DNA of 64,000 nucleotides from contig JYOD01000017.1 in NCBI GenBank assembly GCA_000955785.1, forward strand, positions 124,132 to 188,131. Reading direction: 5' to 3'. The position numbers and the translations under genes are program-made. Below the pieces are notes generated by a model. It did not search any database, had not been told where the DNA came from, and was given only the letters and a program-made list of their open reading frames with translations. The stretch is from Burkholderiaceae bacterium 16. Lineage in GTDB: Bacteria > Pseudomonadota > Gammaproteobacteria > Burkholderiales > Burkholderiaceae. Each line of letters begins with the position of its first letter. The stretch's first letter is position 1. This document shows positions 53,425 through 62,779 of this stretch, piece by piece.

Positions 53425-54648
53425 ATGACTTTTAACCCAGGAAGCGCAGCCGCATTGCGTATGGCAGCGCCTTCGATGCCTTCTTCGCTGGTCTGGCTGT
53501 TCGCGCTGGCTTGCGGCCTCAGCGTGGCCAACGTCTACTACGCGCAGCCCTTGCTCGATGCCATGGCGCATGAATTCGGCTTCGGCACGGGCGCGGCAGG
53601 CATCGTGGTCACTGCCACGCAGGCGGGCTGCGCGCTGGCGCTGCTGTTGCTGGTGCCCGTGGGTGACCTGGTCGACCGGCGCCGCCTGATACTGCTGCAG
53701 TTGTTGCTTCTGGCGATGGCTTTGGCCCTGGTGGCCCTGGCTTCCTCGCGCGTTGCCTTGCTGGCCGGCATGCTCGCCGTGGGCCTGCTGGGCACGGCCA
53801 TGACGCAAGGCCTGATCGCGTTCGCCGCCACGCTGGCTGCGCCCGCCGAACGCGGCCGCGTGGTAGGCGCGGCGCAGGGCGGCGTGGTGATCGGATTGCT
53901 GCTGGCGCGGGCCCTGGCGGGCGTGCTGGCTGACCTGGCCGGCTGGCGTGCCGTGTATGTGGTCTCGGGCGTGCTGGCGCTGCTGATGATCGCCGTGCTG
54001 GCGCGCCGCCTGCCGCATCGGCACGGCGCGCCGTTGCGCATGACTTATACGCGCCTGCTGGGCTCGATGTTCACGCTGCTGGCGCGCGAGCGCACGCTGC
54101 AGATCCGCGGGATGCTCGCCATGCTGATGTTTGCCGCCTTCAACGTGTTCTGGACCGCGCTGGTGTTTCCGCTGAGCGCGCCGCCGTATTCGATGTCGCA
54201 TACGGCCATCGGCGCCTTCGGGCTGGTGGGGGCGGCGGGCGCGCTGGCGGCGGCGCGTGCCGGCCACCTTGCGGATCGCGGGCTGGGCCAGCCGACGACC
54301 GGCGCGGCGCTGGTGCTGCTGCTGGCCTGCTGGCTGCCGCTGGGTTTCGCGCAGCAATCGCTGTGGTTGCTGGTGGCCGGCGTCATTGTGCTGGACCTTG
54401 CCGGGCAGGCCATCCATGTCACCAACCAGAGCCTGGTGTTTCGCGTACAGCCGGAAGCGCACAGCCGGCTGGTGGGCTGTTACATGTTGTTCTATGCGCT
54501 GGGCAGCGGCGCCGGCTCGATCGCCTCGACCCACGTCTATGCGCGCGCCGGATGGTCCGGCGTGTGTGTGCTGGGCGCCGCCATCAGCGCCGCTGCGCTG
54601 GTGTTCTGGGCCCTGACCTTGCGCGCGATGCCCCGGCCGCTTGAATAA
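53425..54648 (+). CDS. MFS transporter, drug or metabolite exporter-like
   Basis: 407 residues from the ATG at 53425, which has GGAG seven bases upstream; earlier ATGs lack such a site. Twelve membrane segments. LACGLSVANVYYAQPLLDAMAHEFG and the motif-A loop LVPVGDLVDRRRLI place it near the YbcL/YtbD-like exporters. Divergent from the ArsR/Old Yellow Enzyme unit, so export of electrophiles or xenobiotics is plausible. Confidence 0.87.
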   Translation: MTFNPGSAAALRMAAPSMPSSLVWLFALACGLSVANVYYAQPLLDAMAHEFGFGTGAAGIVVTATQAGCALALLLLVPVGDLVDRRRLILLQLLLLAMALALVALASSRVALLAGMLAVGLLGTAMTQGLIAFAATLAAPAERGRVVGAAQGGVVIGLLLARALAGVLADLAGWRAVYVVSGVLALLMIAVLARRLPHRHGAPLRMTYTRLLGSMFTLLARERTLQIRGMLAMLMFAAFNVFWTALVFPLSAPPYSMSHTAIGAFGLVGAAGALAAARAGHLADRGLGQPTTGAALVLLLACWLPLGFAQQSLWLLVAGVIVLDLAGQAIHVTNQSLVFRVQPEAHSRLVGCYMLFYALGSGAGSIASTHVYARAGWSGVCVLGAAISAAALVFWALTLRAMPRPLE

Positions 54649-54799
54649 CAATCCCCCCGTTTGCACGGTAATCCGGCAGGAACTTTCATTCTGCTTGCGG
54701 ATCCAGTATGGAAATCGGGCTGATCACGTCAACCAAAACCCGCCCGCTCGCGTAAGAGCGGTGTCACCTACAGGTGTTCGAGATCAGGCAGGGCTATCC

Positions 54800-56377
54800 A
54801 TGACCTTCAGCTTTTCACGTGTGATGCCGGTGTTGCTGCTGGCTGCTGCCGCCGGCCTGCTGGGCGCCTGCGCGCAGGGCGGCGGCGCGCCGGACAGCGG
54901 CAGCGCCGCGGCAGCCCTGAAACCGGCCGACCTGCACTGGCTCAACACCGTCACCTTCGGCGCCAACCAGGCCAGCATCGAACGGCTGCGAAAGGTGGGC
55001 CGCGAACGCTATCTCGACGAACAGCTCAAGGCGCCCGTCACCGATGCCGGCGAACTCGCAGTCACCATCGGCGCGCTGAGCATTGCACGACAAAGCGACG
55101 AGCAAAGGCTGCGCAGCGTGCGCGCCGAGCAGCAGCGCATCAATACGCTCACGGACGATGACGAAAAGCAAAAGGCGCGCGATGCGCTGAACCGCGGCGG
55201 CAACGAGGTGCTGCTCGATACCAGCCGGCGCCATCTGCTGCGCGCGCTTTACTCCACGGCGCAGTTGCGCGAGCAGATGACATGGTTCTGGATGAACCAC
55301 TTCAGCGTGTACTCCGGCAAGGGCTCGGTACGCTGGGTGCTGGCGGACTACGAAGACAAGGCAATACGCCCGCGCGCGTTGGGCAAGTTCCGTGACCTGC
55401 TGATGGCCACGGTGACCGCGCCGGCCATGCTGGAGTACCTGGACAACGCGCAGAGCGCGGTCAACCGGATCAACGAGAACTACGCGCGCGAGCTGATGGA
55501 GCTGCATACGCTGGGCGTGTCCGGCGGCGCCAGCGGTTCGCGCTATTCGCAGCAGGACGTGCAGGAACTGGCCCGCGTGCTGACCGGGCTGGGCATCAAT
55601 GCCAGCGGCCAGCCGCCAAAGCTGCCGCCGCAAAAGCAGGCGCTCTACCGCGCCGACGGCGTATTCGAGTTCAACCCGGGCCGGCATGATTTCGAGACCA
55701 AGACGCTGCTCGGCCATCGTATTGAGCCGACCGGGTTCCACGAAGTGGAGCAGGCCGTCGACATTCTCAGCCGCGAGCCCGCCACGGCGCGCTTTATCTC
55801 CTACAAGCTCGCCGCGCACTTCGTTGGCGATGCGCCGCCGCCATCGCTGGTCAACCGCATGGCGGCCACGTTCGCGCAGAGCGACGGCGATATCGCGGCG
55901 GTGCTGCGCACGCTGTTCCTGTCGCAGGAGTTGAACGCAACGCTGGCCTCGGGCGACCGCAAGTTCAAGGACCCGATGCAGTTCGTGGCCTCGTCGCTGC
56001 GGCTGGCCTACGACGGCCGCATGGTGGCCAACCTGCGCCCGGCCATCGGCTGGCTCAACCAGCTGGGCGAGCCGCTCTATGGCCGCATCACGCCGGACGG
56101 TTTCCCGGCTGCGGAGAGCGCGTGGGCCAGCTCGGGGCAGATGGTCAAGCGCTTCGAGATTGCCCGCGCTATCGGTTCCGGGCAGGCTGGCCTTTTCTCC
56201 AAGGATGATGGCAAGCCGGCTGAGCGCACCGGGTTTCCGCAACTGAGCAACCGCGTGTTTTTCGACAGCATCGAACCCACCCTCGGGCCCGCCACGCGCA
56301 CCGCGATGACGCAGGCAGCTTCGCAGGCGGAGTGGAACACCATCCTGCTTTCCTCGCCCGAGTGGATGCAGGAATGA
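54800..56377 (+). CDS. DUF1800 lipoprotein
   Basis: 525 residues from the ATG at 54800. The lipobox LLGAC places the lipidated cysteine at position 24. The DUF1800 domain shows LNTVTFGANQASIERLRKVG, MTWFWMNHFSVY and INENYARELMELHTLGV, typical of the family. DUF1800 proteins are nearly always encoded beside a DUF1501 protein, as here; their biochemical role is unknown. Confidence 0.87.
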   Translation: MTFSFSRVMPVLLLAAAAGLLGACAQGGGAPDSGSAAAALKPADLHWLNTVTFGANQASIERLRKVGRERYLDEQLKAPVTDAGELAVTIGALSIARQSDEQRLRSVRAEQQRINTLTDDDEKQKARDALNRGGNEVLLDTSRRHLLRALYSTAQLREQMTWFWMNHFSVYSGKGSVRWVLADYEDKAIRPRALGKFRDLLMATVTAPAMLEYLDNAQSAVNRINENYARELMELHTLGVSGGASGSRYSQQDVQELARVLTGLGINASGQPPKLPPQKQALYRADGVFEFNPGRHDFETKTLLGHRIEPTGFHEVEQAVDILSREPATARFISYKLAAHFVGDAPPPSLVNRMAATFAQSDGDIAAVLRTLFLSQELNATLASGDRKFKDPMQFVASSLRLAYDGRMVANLRPAIGWLNQLGEPLYGRITPDGFPAAESAWASSGQMVKRFEIARAIGSGQAGLFSKDDGKPAERTGFPQLSNRVFFDSIEPTLGPATRTAMTQAASQAEWNTILLSSPEWMQE

Positions 56378-56407
56378 GAGATCCCGCCCTGGATCAAGGA
56401 GCAACCC

Positions 56408-57760
56408 ATGCAACGACGTGAATGGCTCAAGGGCGCCGGGCTGGCGGGACTGGCCGCGCTGGCACCCGGCATTGTCTCGCGCGCCTACGCGCTGCCGCAG
56501 CAGGCCGATGCGCGTTTCCTGCTGGTGTTCCTGCGCGGCGGCTACGATGCCACCAATGTGCTGGTGCCGGCAGGCAGCGATTTCTACTACGCGTCGCGCC
56601 CGAATATCGCCATCGCCAGGCCGGTTGCGCAGGGTGCACCGGCCGATCCGCGCGCCGCGCTGTCGCTGGCGGCGGCCTTCGATGGCGGCGCGGACCGGGG
56701 CATCGACAAGTGGGCGCTGCATCCCGCGCTCAAGGACAGCCTGCTGCCCTTGTGGCAGAAGCAGCAGCTTGCCTTTGTGCCCTTTGCCGGCACCGAGGAC
56801 TCCTCGCGCAGCCACTTCGAGACGCAGGACAGTATCGAGGCGGGTTTGCCTCTGGCTGCGAACGGGAAGGGCACCGGCCGCGCCGATCCCTCGCTGCGCG
56901 GCACCGGCTTTCTCAACCGGCTCGCCGAGTCCATGGGCGGACGTGCCGCGCCGGTAGCCTTCACCGACGGCCTGCCGATGGTGCTCAGCGGCGCGCTCAG
57001 TGTGCCCAATGTCTCGCTCAAAGGCACCGGGCGCACGCCCTTCGACGAGCGCCAGACGCGCGTGCTGGCGCAGATGTACCGCGGCACGCGTTTCGAGTCG
57101 CTGATCAACGAAGGCTTCGAGCTACGGCAGACCGTGGCGCAGGAGGCCGAGGCCATGCAGCGCCGCAACAGCATGATGGCCGCGAACCTGCCCGCGCAGC
57201 CCGACCCCGACATGGCCAGCCGCATGCAGGAAATGCAGGCGGCCAACCGGCGCGCGCTCAGCGCCAAGGGCTTCGAACTGGAAGCGCGGCGCATGGCCAG
57301 CCTGATGCGCGAGCGCTTCAACCTGGGCTTTATCGACGTGGGCGGCTGGGATACGCATGTGAACCAGGGCGGTGCGCAGGGGCAACTGGCCAACCTGCTA
57401 GACAACCTGGGGCGCGGCGTCGCTGGCTTTGCCGATGAGATCGGCCCGGTGTGGAGCAAGACCACGGTGGTAGTGGTCTCCGAGTTCGGCCGCACCTTCC
57501 GCGAGAACGGCACGCGCGGCACCGACCACGGCCACGGCACCGTGTACTGGGTGGCCGGCGGCGCGGTGCGCGGCGGGCGCATAGCCGGCGAGCAGGTGGC
57601 GGTGGAGCAGCGCACGCTGAACCAGAATCGCGACTGGCCGGTGCTCAACGAATACCGCGCCATGCTGGGCGGCCTGTTCAGGCGCCTCTACGGGCTGGAC
57701 GATGCGCGCCTGACGCATGTGTTTCCCGATACCCGCGCGGTGGATATCGGGCTGCTCTAG
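56408..57760 (+). CDS. DUF1501 protein with a Tat-like signal
   Basis: 450 residues. It begins MQRREWLKGAGLAGLAALAPG, a twin-arginine-like export signal. The DUF1501 fold is related to alkaline phosphatase/sulfatase enzymes: FLRGGYDATNVLVP near the start and GFIDVGGWDTHVNQGG, VVVVSEFGRTFRENGTRGTDHGHGTVY in the C-terminal half, which supply Asp and His metal-ligand candidates. Starts 30 bases after the DUF1800 gene with an AAGGAG ribosome binding site; one operon. Confidence 0.88.
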   Translation: MQRREWLKGAGLAGLAALAPGIVSRAYALPQQADARFLLVFLRGGYDATNVLVPAGSDFYYASRPNIAIARPVAQGAPADPRAALSLAAAFDGGADRGIDKWALHPALKDSLLPLWQKQQLAFVPFAGTEDSSRSHFETQDSIEAGLPLAANGKGTGRADPSLRGTGFLNRLAESMGGRAAPVAFTDGLPMVLSGALSVPNVSLKGTGRTPFDERQTRVLAQMYRGTRFESLINEGFELRQTVAQEAEAMQRRNSMMAANLPAQPDPDMASRMQEMQAANRRALSAKGFELEARRMASLMRERFNLGFIDVGGWDTHVNQGGAQGQLANLLDNLGRGVAGFADEIGPVWSKTTVVVVSEFGRTFRENGTRGTDHGHGTVYWVAGGAVRGGRIAGEQVAVEQRTLNQNRDWPVLNEYRAMLGGLFRRLYGLDDARLTHVFPDTRAVDIGLL

Positions 57761-57765
57761 TCGCC

Positions 57766-58404
57766 TCAGCCCCTGGCCGGCAGCACCGGCCGCCCGATCT
57801 TGCCGCACGATGCGGCCGGTGACGATCCAGTAGCTTCCAGCTCTGCCTGCAGCCTCTCCATCTCCGCCATCATCTCCGCCGTGAACTCCGGACCTTCCCA
57901 CGCCCGATAATCCTGCCGCGCATAGGCCAGCGCATTCTTGTAATACAAAAATGCATTGAGCCGGTTGCGCACATAGTTGTTCTGCGTGCGCGTGACCTTG
58001 CCGGGGCTGCCCATCACGATGGAATTGGGCGGAATCACGGTGCCTTCCTTGAGGAAAGCATGTCCGGCGACGATGCAGTTATCGCCGATCACGCAGCCAT
58101 CCATGATGGTGGCGTTGATGCCGATCAGGCAGTTGTCGCCGATCGTGCATCCGTGGATCGTGCAGTGATGCGTGATGGAGCAATGGCTGCCGATGATGGT
58201 TGGCGTGCGGTCGCCGATATGTAGCATCGCGAAGTCCTGGATATTCGTGTAGGCGCCGATCACGATTTCCCTGCTCTCGGCGCGCGCGGCGACATGGATC
58301 CAGATCGATGCGCCCTCGTGGACGGTGATCTTGCCATAGAGGTAGGCCGATTCGTGCACGTAGGCGGTGGGATGCAAGCTCACATCGGGTCCGATGACTG
58401 CCAT
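57766..58404 (-). CDS. Gamma-carbonic anhydrase-like / PaaY-type hexapeptide-repeat protein
   Basis: 212 residues. Left-handed beta-helix with repeated hexapeptides (IGAYTNIQDFAML, IGSHCSITHHCTIHGCTIGDNCLIGINATIMDG) and histidine positions typical of the gamma-CA zinc site (H in MLHIGD, HH in THHCTIHG). A C-terminal helix follows. PaaY-type members hydrolyse thioesters; others hydrate CO2. No pathway neighbours to decide. Converges with the DUF1501 gene, five bases away. Confidence 0.87.
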   Translation of the reverse strand: MAVIGPDVSLHPTAYVHESAYLYGKITVHEGASIWIHVAARAESREIVIGAYTNIQDFAMLHIGDRTPTIIGSHCSITHHCTIHGCTIGDNCLIGINATIMDGCVIGDNCIVAGHAFLKEGTVIPPNSIVMGSPGKVTRTQNNYVRNRLNAFLYYKNALAYARQDYRAWEGPEFTAEMMAEMERLQAELEATGSSPAASCGKIGRPVLPARG

Positions 58405-58656
58405 GACTGTCTCCTTGAATTATTCTTTTGAATGCGGAGATTGTACGTGGATGCGCTCACGCGCTTTCGCGCGGCACGCGGCGAAAGCCAGATCGATCCC
58501 GCGTTGCGCGCCTTCGCTTTCGGCGGCCTGTTCCGGGAGCCTGGGCTGGCGCAACAAGCAAGGAAACCGGGCCGAAGCGCCCGTGTCTGGCCGGGCTTTC
58601 ACCTGGCCGCGGCCGGTCCTATGCTATGCAGACGCAGCCGTTACCGGGAGTCCGCC

Positions 58657-59238
58657 GTGCCCGTCCATCGTTCGTTTGCTTCCGTGCAGATCGCCATGGT
58701 TGCGCTCGCCGGCGCCGCCATGCTGGCCTGGCCCGCGCGCGGCGGCGATAACGACCAGGAGAACCGTGGCCGCGATCCCTTCTTCCAGATATCTTCGCGC
58801 ATCGCCGGTTGCCCGGAGCCGCTCGGGCCCCGCGTGGACGAGGCGCAATGGCGGCGCGATGCCCATCACCGGATCGAAGATGGCAACCACTGCTATGTGG
58901 AGGGCCGCTGCCGCCTCGCCAATTCCTACCAGTACGAGAAGGAGATCGTGGAAAGCACGCGCCGCCGCCTGCAGTCGCTGTCGCTCGCCATGCCGGGCTG
59001 GCAGGATTCCACGCTGTGGCTCACGGTGCGGGGGCGCTGGCTGCTGGTGCAGGGCTGCGTGGGACGTGGCTTTGCGCATCAGCCGTTCATAGCGGCGCTG
59101 CGCGAGGTGGCGGATGTGGAGATCGTGATCGACCAGACCACCGATGATCCTGCGCGCGGGGTGCCTTATCCCTTGTTCGGTGACCGCCAGGGCGTGGCGG
59201 CGCCGGCCCGGCCGCAACCCGCCGGCGGGAAGAAGTAA
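58657..59238 (+). CDS. Secreted BON-domain-like protein
   Basis: 193 residues from a GTG at 58657 with GGGAG upstream. A longer frame exists to 58432 but has no signal peptide at its start. The N-terminus (VPVHRSFASVQIAMVALAGAAMLAWPARG) is a signal peptide. The mature part has a BON-like region, WLTVRGRWLLVQGCVGRGFAHQPFIAALREVADVEIVID, and extra cysteines (GCPEP, HCYVEGRC). BON domains bind phospholipid membranes or polysaccharides. The function here is unknown. Confidence 0.65.
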   Translation: MPVHRSFASVQIAMVALAGAAMLAWPARGGDNDQENRGRDPFFQISSRIAGCPEPLGPRVDEAQWRRDAHHRIEDGNHCYVEGRCRLANSYQYEKEIVESTRRRLQSLSLAMPGWQDSTLWLTVRGRWLLVQGCVGRGFAHQPFIAALREVADVEIVIDQTTDDPARGVPYPLFGDRQGVAAPARPQPAGGKK

Positions 59239-59399
59239 GCACTTTCCTGCCGGGCATGGATTCTTCTGTTCCGGTGTCTGTCCCGGTTGTGGGCCGCCAT
59301 GCCAAGTGCTACCTTCGGGGCATGCTGGTGGCCCGGCCGGGTCGAAATCCCTCTATCCAGGGGGATCGCCAGTGCGAGGTTTCTGGCTTGGGACAAGAC

Positions 59400-60278
59400 A
59401 TGACCGCTCACCCTTACGGGCCGACGCGCGCCTTCCGAAGACTGGGCGCGGTGTTATTTCCATTGCTGTTATGCGGGCTTCCCGATGAAGGGATGGCACA
59501 GCAAGGGCAAACCGGCAGCGCAGCGCCCGAGGGCATCCCCGGCACCATCTGCGACGCGCCCTGGTTCCAGTCGGGGGCGCGCGCGCAGATGGAGGCCAGT
59601 GGCGACATGCCAATGTCGATCACCATGACCATCCGGCATCCTTCGATCACGGAGAAGGGCTGCAGCGCATGGCTGTCGATCCACTCCAAGTCGGCGCTGG
59701 CGGCCATGATGGGCCCGCCGGTGGTCATGGACCAGGTGCACAGGATGAGCTTTGACCGGGGCGCTACGCCCGGCGCGGTGGCCACGGTGAGCAGCCAGCG
59801 CGCCACCATCAATGCGCAGGCGCGCTATACGCGCCTGTTCGGGCAGGCCTCGTTCCAGGGCAAGGGCGTGCTGAGCTATGCGGGCCTGGCCATCAGGGAG
59901 GGCGTCGTGCTGCCTGGCGAGACCCTCAGTTCCAGCCTGGACCTGGAGATACATAGCCTGGCAACGGACGAGATGGTCACCACCATTCGGGCCCCCTCGG
60001 CCTCGGTCTCCATCGGCGAGCGCCGGGTCGGCCGCGCGCAATCCATCGAGACCGCGATGGGCCGCCGCGAATGCATGCCCATCACCTATGAGAAGCGATC
60101 CTCGCTGGGGCCATTGATGATGGGAGACGACCTCATCCAGACCGAGCCGACGATCATGAATGTCACCGACTGGTACTGTCCGACCGAGGCGTTTGTGCTG
60201 CGCACGGAAGTGCGCCAGAAGGGGAAGGTCGAGCGGATCGATACGACGGCGATTGGCCTGGATGAGGATGCGCCGTGA
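59400..60278 (+). CDS. Secreted protein of unknown function
   Basis: 292 residues from the ATG at 59400, chosen because a signal-like segment follows (FRRLGAVLFPLLLCGLPDEGMAQQ). The ribosome binding site is weak. The mature chain is beta-rich with SITMTIRHPSITEKGCSAWL and RRECMPITYEK; four cysteines after the signal suggest disulfides in the periplasm. I do not recognise the family. The next frameshifted gene follows after 40 bases. Confidence 0.6.
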   Translation: MTAHPYGPTRAFRRLGAVLFPLLLCGLPDEGMAQQGQTGSAAPEGIPGTICDAPWFQSGARAQMEASGDMPMSITMTIRHPSITEKGCSAWLSIHSKSALAAMMGPPVVMDQVHRMSFDRGATPGAVATVSSQRATINAQARYTRLFGQASFQGKGVLSYAGLAIREGVVLPGETLSSSLDLEIHSLATDEMVTTIRAPSASVSIGERRVGRAQSIETAMGRRECMPITYEKRSSLGPLMMGDDLIQTEPTIMNVTDWYCPTEAFVLRTEVRQKGKVERIDTTAIGLDEDAP

Positions 60279-60318
60279 TCCGGGAAGCAAGACGGTAGTG
60301 AGAGAGGAGTGCCCTGGT

Positions 60319-60704
60319 ATGAATGAAGATACGCAATTGCTGCCGGTGCTGCAGCAGCTTGAAACCGAACTACACCAGCTGCAGCCCGCGGCGACAGGGA
60401 TCGGCTTGACATGCTGCTGCATGACAGCTTCCTGGAGTTTGGCCGCTCCGGGGGCATCCACACCAAGGCCGAGACGCTCGGCGAACTGCCCCCCGAGGCC
60501 GCATCCGGCACGATATGGGCGCAGGACTTCTCGCTGCGGCAACTCGCGCCAGGCGTGGCCATGCTGAACTACCGGTCGGCGTGCCGGCGGCCGGACGGAC
60601 GGCTGGAACGGCACACCCTTCGCACTTCGATCTGGAAGCTTACCGACAAGGGCTGGCAGATGTTCTTTCACCAGGGCACGCCGACGGACCCTTTCTCTAC
60701 TTGA
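60319..60704 (+). pseudogene. DUF4440/NTF2-like protein gene, frameshifted near its start
   Basis: An AGGAG ribosome binding site and ATG at 60319 begin MNEDTQLLPVLQQLETELHQ. Near 60390-60400 the frame is lost; the expected continuation DRLDMLLHDSFLEFGRSG is in the next frame and runs to 60704. The span is one base short of a multiple of three, consistent with a single deletion. The downstream part is a normal small SnoaL/DUF4440 domain (WAQDFSLRQLAPGVAMLNYRS, TSIWKLTDKGWQMFFHQGTP). Its end overlaps the PIN gene stop by eight bases. Confidence 0.75.
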
Positions 60705-61092
60705 TGAGTTTCAATCCGGCTGACGTGGCCGCTTTCACGTCAAACGTCGCCGTGTATTCGCATTGCGCGTCGTGGCAGGCGCTTTTTATCAAGCAGTCCG
60801 CGAAGTCGGCTGCCGAGGAGGCAAACACCCTTAGGGCTTTCCAAACTGTCTCTGACGCTTCAACGGTGAGTTCTTTCGTCCGCAGTAGCGTCTCGAGGAC
60901 CCGAACGATATCTGCGCGTTGCGCGTCATAGCATTTGCTCAACACCCAGACGACCTCGATCAGTGCCACTTGCGTCACGTAGCCTTGCCGCTCGGTCGAT
61001 AGCGACTCGATCAGAGTATTGGCTTTGGGCGACTGCACGGCATCGTCTTGCGCAAGGTAACGAACAAGTACATTGGTATCGAGGCCAATCAT
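60697..61092 (-). CDS. vapC: PIN-domain toxin (VapC-like)
   Basis: 131 residues. PIN nuclease with the acidic active site D5, E46, D96 or D99 and D118 (MIGLDTNVLVRYL; LIEVVWVL; SSAADFADCLI; TATFDVKAA). Such toxins cut RNA. The start overlaps the antitoxin stop by four bases. Confidence 0.9.
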   Translation of the reverse strand: MIGLDTNVLVRYLAQDDAVQSPKANTLIESLSTERQGYVTQVALIEVVWVLSKCYDAQRADIVRVLETLLRTKELTVEASETVWKALRVFASSAADFADCLIKSACHDAQCEYTATFDVKAATSAGLKLIK

Positions 61093-61334
61093 CGCGCCGA
61101 CGCTCCTTGCTCGGCGATGGCAGCGTTCATATCCTCCACTGAGACCGGCTGTTTCGGACTGCCAATGATGCCTTTCAATGCCGTTACCGATTGAATGGCT
61201 GGAACGACCTCATAACGACCGGATTGCTCATTCATGATGAATTCGATCCGGTCACCTGAACCTACGCCTAACGCATTGCGCACGTCGACAGGGATGGTGA
61301 CCTGCCCTTTCGAAGTGATTGTTGCTGACGTCAT
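61089..61334 (-). CDS. vapB: AbrB/MazE-family antitoxin (VapB-like)
   Basis: 81 residues. N-terminal swapped-hairpin AbrB DNA-binding fold (SATITSKGQVTIPVDVRNALGVGSGDRIEF) and a C-terminal toxin-binding tail. First gene of the pair, GGAGAG ribosome binding site. Likely represses its own operon at the dyad 27 bases upstream. Confidence 0.9.
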   Translation of the reverse strand: MTSATITSKGQVTIPVDVRNALGVGSGDRIEFIMNEQSGRYEVVPAIQSVTALKGIIGSPKQPVSVEDMNAAIAEQGASAR

Positions 61335-61360
61335 TGTGCGCTCTCCTACGGAACCTGATT

Positions 61361-61378
61361 CCTTACTTTAGTGTAAGG
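61361..61378 (-). promoter_or_regulatory. Candidate toxin-antitoxin operator
   Basis: CCTTAC-N6-GTAAGG is a perfect 6 bp inverted repeat just upstream of the antitoxin start, in AT-rich sequence, where AbrB-type antitoxins normally bind to autoregulate. Confidence 0.55.
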
Positions 61379-61491
61379 GAATAGAAATCTCAAATGAATA
61401 GCAGCGGCAGCCGCTATCGATGCTCAGGTAACTGAGCTGCAGGTGAAAAAATAGCTTGCAATTGAATCGTGCGCGATATAAATTTGAGCCC

Positions 61492-61986
61492 ATGGACACG
61501 AAACGCACCTCCCGGACCAAGCAAGCTGCACCTGACGCCACGCCGAGTGCCGCGTCCGCGCTGCTGCTGGACCAGCAGTTCTGCTTTTCCGTGTATGCCA
61601 CGTCGCTTGCGCTGAACAAGCTGTACCGTAAGCTGCTGGCGCCGCTGGGCCTGACCTATCCGCAATACCTGGTGATGATGGTGCTGTGGGAGGCCGATGG
61701 CCTGACCGTTTCGGAAATCGGCGCGCGGCTGCACCTGGATTCGGCCACGCTGACGCCATTGCTCAAGCGGATGGAAGCCCAGCAACTGGTGCGGCGCGAG
61801 CGCGCCGCCGCGGATGAGCGCCAGGTGATCGTCTCGCTGACCGCCGAAGGTCGTGCGCTCAAGGAGCCGGCCGAGGCCGTGCCCCGCGCAGTGCTGTGCG
61901 CTTCGGCGTGCAGCGTGGAGCAGGTCGTGGCGGTGAAGGCGGAACTGGACGAGCTGCGCGAGCGGTTTGCCGAAGCAGGTGGCTGA
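61492..61986 (+). CDS. ohrR: OhrR-type MarR-family peroxide-sensing repressor
   Basis: 164 residues from the ATG at 61492. MarR winged helix ([42 protein letters not shown]). The redox cysteine C31 in FCFSVY is the organic-hydroperoxide sensor of OhrR. Upstream of ohr on the same strand with a 188 bp gap containing repeated AT-rich dyads. A TTGCAATT lies before both genes and may be part of its site. Confidence 0.92.
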   Translation: MDTKRTSRTKQAAPDATPSAASALLLDQQFCFSVYATSLALNKLYRKLLAPLGLTYPQYLVMMVLWEADGLTVSEIGARLHLDSATLTPLLKRMEAQQLVRRERAAADERQVIVSLTAEGRALKEPAEAVPRAVLCASACSVEQVVAVKAELDELRERFAEAGG

Positions 61987-62077
61987 TCAGGATCGCGGTG
62001 CCAGGGCGATGCGAGCAACTGGTGCCAGGCGGGCCAGGCAAGAAGGCGGCCCGTTTTTATTGCAATTTATATAGCGT

Positions 62078-62103
62078 ACTATTTAATAGTTGGCTATTTA
62101 ATA
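62078..62103. promoter_or_regulatory. Candidate OhrR operator upstream of ohr
   Basis: ACTATTTAATAGT (62078-62090) is a perfect 13 bp palindrome, and its core CTATTTAATA is repeated 15 bases on (62094-62103). This AT-rich stretch, with a nearby TTGCAATT, sits in the ohrR-ohr gap, as expected for MarR-type sites. Confidence 0.6.
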
Positions 62104-62174
62104 TGGAAGGCTCCCGGGCTTTCTCGAACCGCAGGCTCGACGAGCCAGCTTTATCACTTATCAGGAGTGTCATC

Positions 62175-62600
62175 ATGTCGATCGAAAAAGTCCTCTACCG
62201 TGCTACCGCCACCGCAACTGGAGGCCGTGACGGCCGCGCGGTATCTACTGACAATGTGCTGGACGTCAAGCTGGCCACGCCGCGCGAACTTGGCGGCGCG
62301 GGCGGCGCGGGCACCAACCCGGAACAACTGTTCGCCGCCGGCTATTCGGCTTGTTTCCTCGGCGCGCTGAAGTTCGTCGCGGCCCGCGACAAGGTGGCGC
62401 TGCCTGCCGACACCGCCATCACCGGGCAGGTTGGCATCGGCGCCATTCCCACGGGCTTCGGCATCGAGGTGGACCTGAACATCGCGCTGCCGGGGCTGGA
62501 CCGTGCCGTCGCGCAGTCGCTGGTGGACAAGGCACACATCGTCTGCCCGTACTCGAATGCCACGCGCGGCAATATCGACGTACGTCTCAACCTGGTCTGA
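62175..62600 (+). CDS. ohr: Organic hydroperoxide resistance protein Ohr
   Basis: 141 residues. OsmC/Ohr fold, a thiol peroxidase that reduces organic hydroperoxides with lipoyl or dihydrolipoamide partners. Catalytic C60 ([10 protein letters not shown]) and resolving C124 ([12 protein letters not shown]), with R19 and E50 completing the active site. A CAGGAGTG ribosome binding site precedes the ATG. Paired with ohrR. Confidence 0.95.
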   Translation: MSIEKVLYRATATATGGRDGRAVSTDNVLDVKLATPRELGGAGGAGTNPEQLFAAGYSACFLGALKFVAARDKVALPADTAITGQVGIGAIPTGFGIEVDLNIALPGLDRAVAQSLVDKAHIVCPYSNATRGNIDVRLNLV

Positions 62601-62779
62601 GCGCGGAGCCGGATTCGCAGGGTTGGCGCGGATTCGCGCGCCAACTGCCTGGGAACCGGCCCTGCGCAATGCGCCGGAGTGCGCTTCCCTTGCGCATGGG
62701 CCGGACCGCCCAGCCGTGCGGAATCGTCGCTGGCATCACCACCATCCATGAAAAAAGCGACTTAATTGATGTTGTATAT

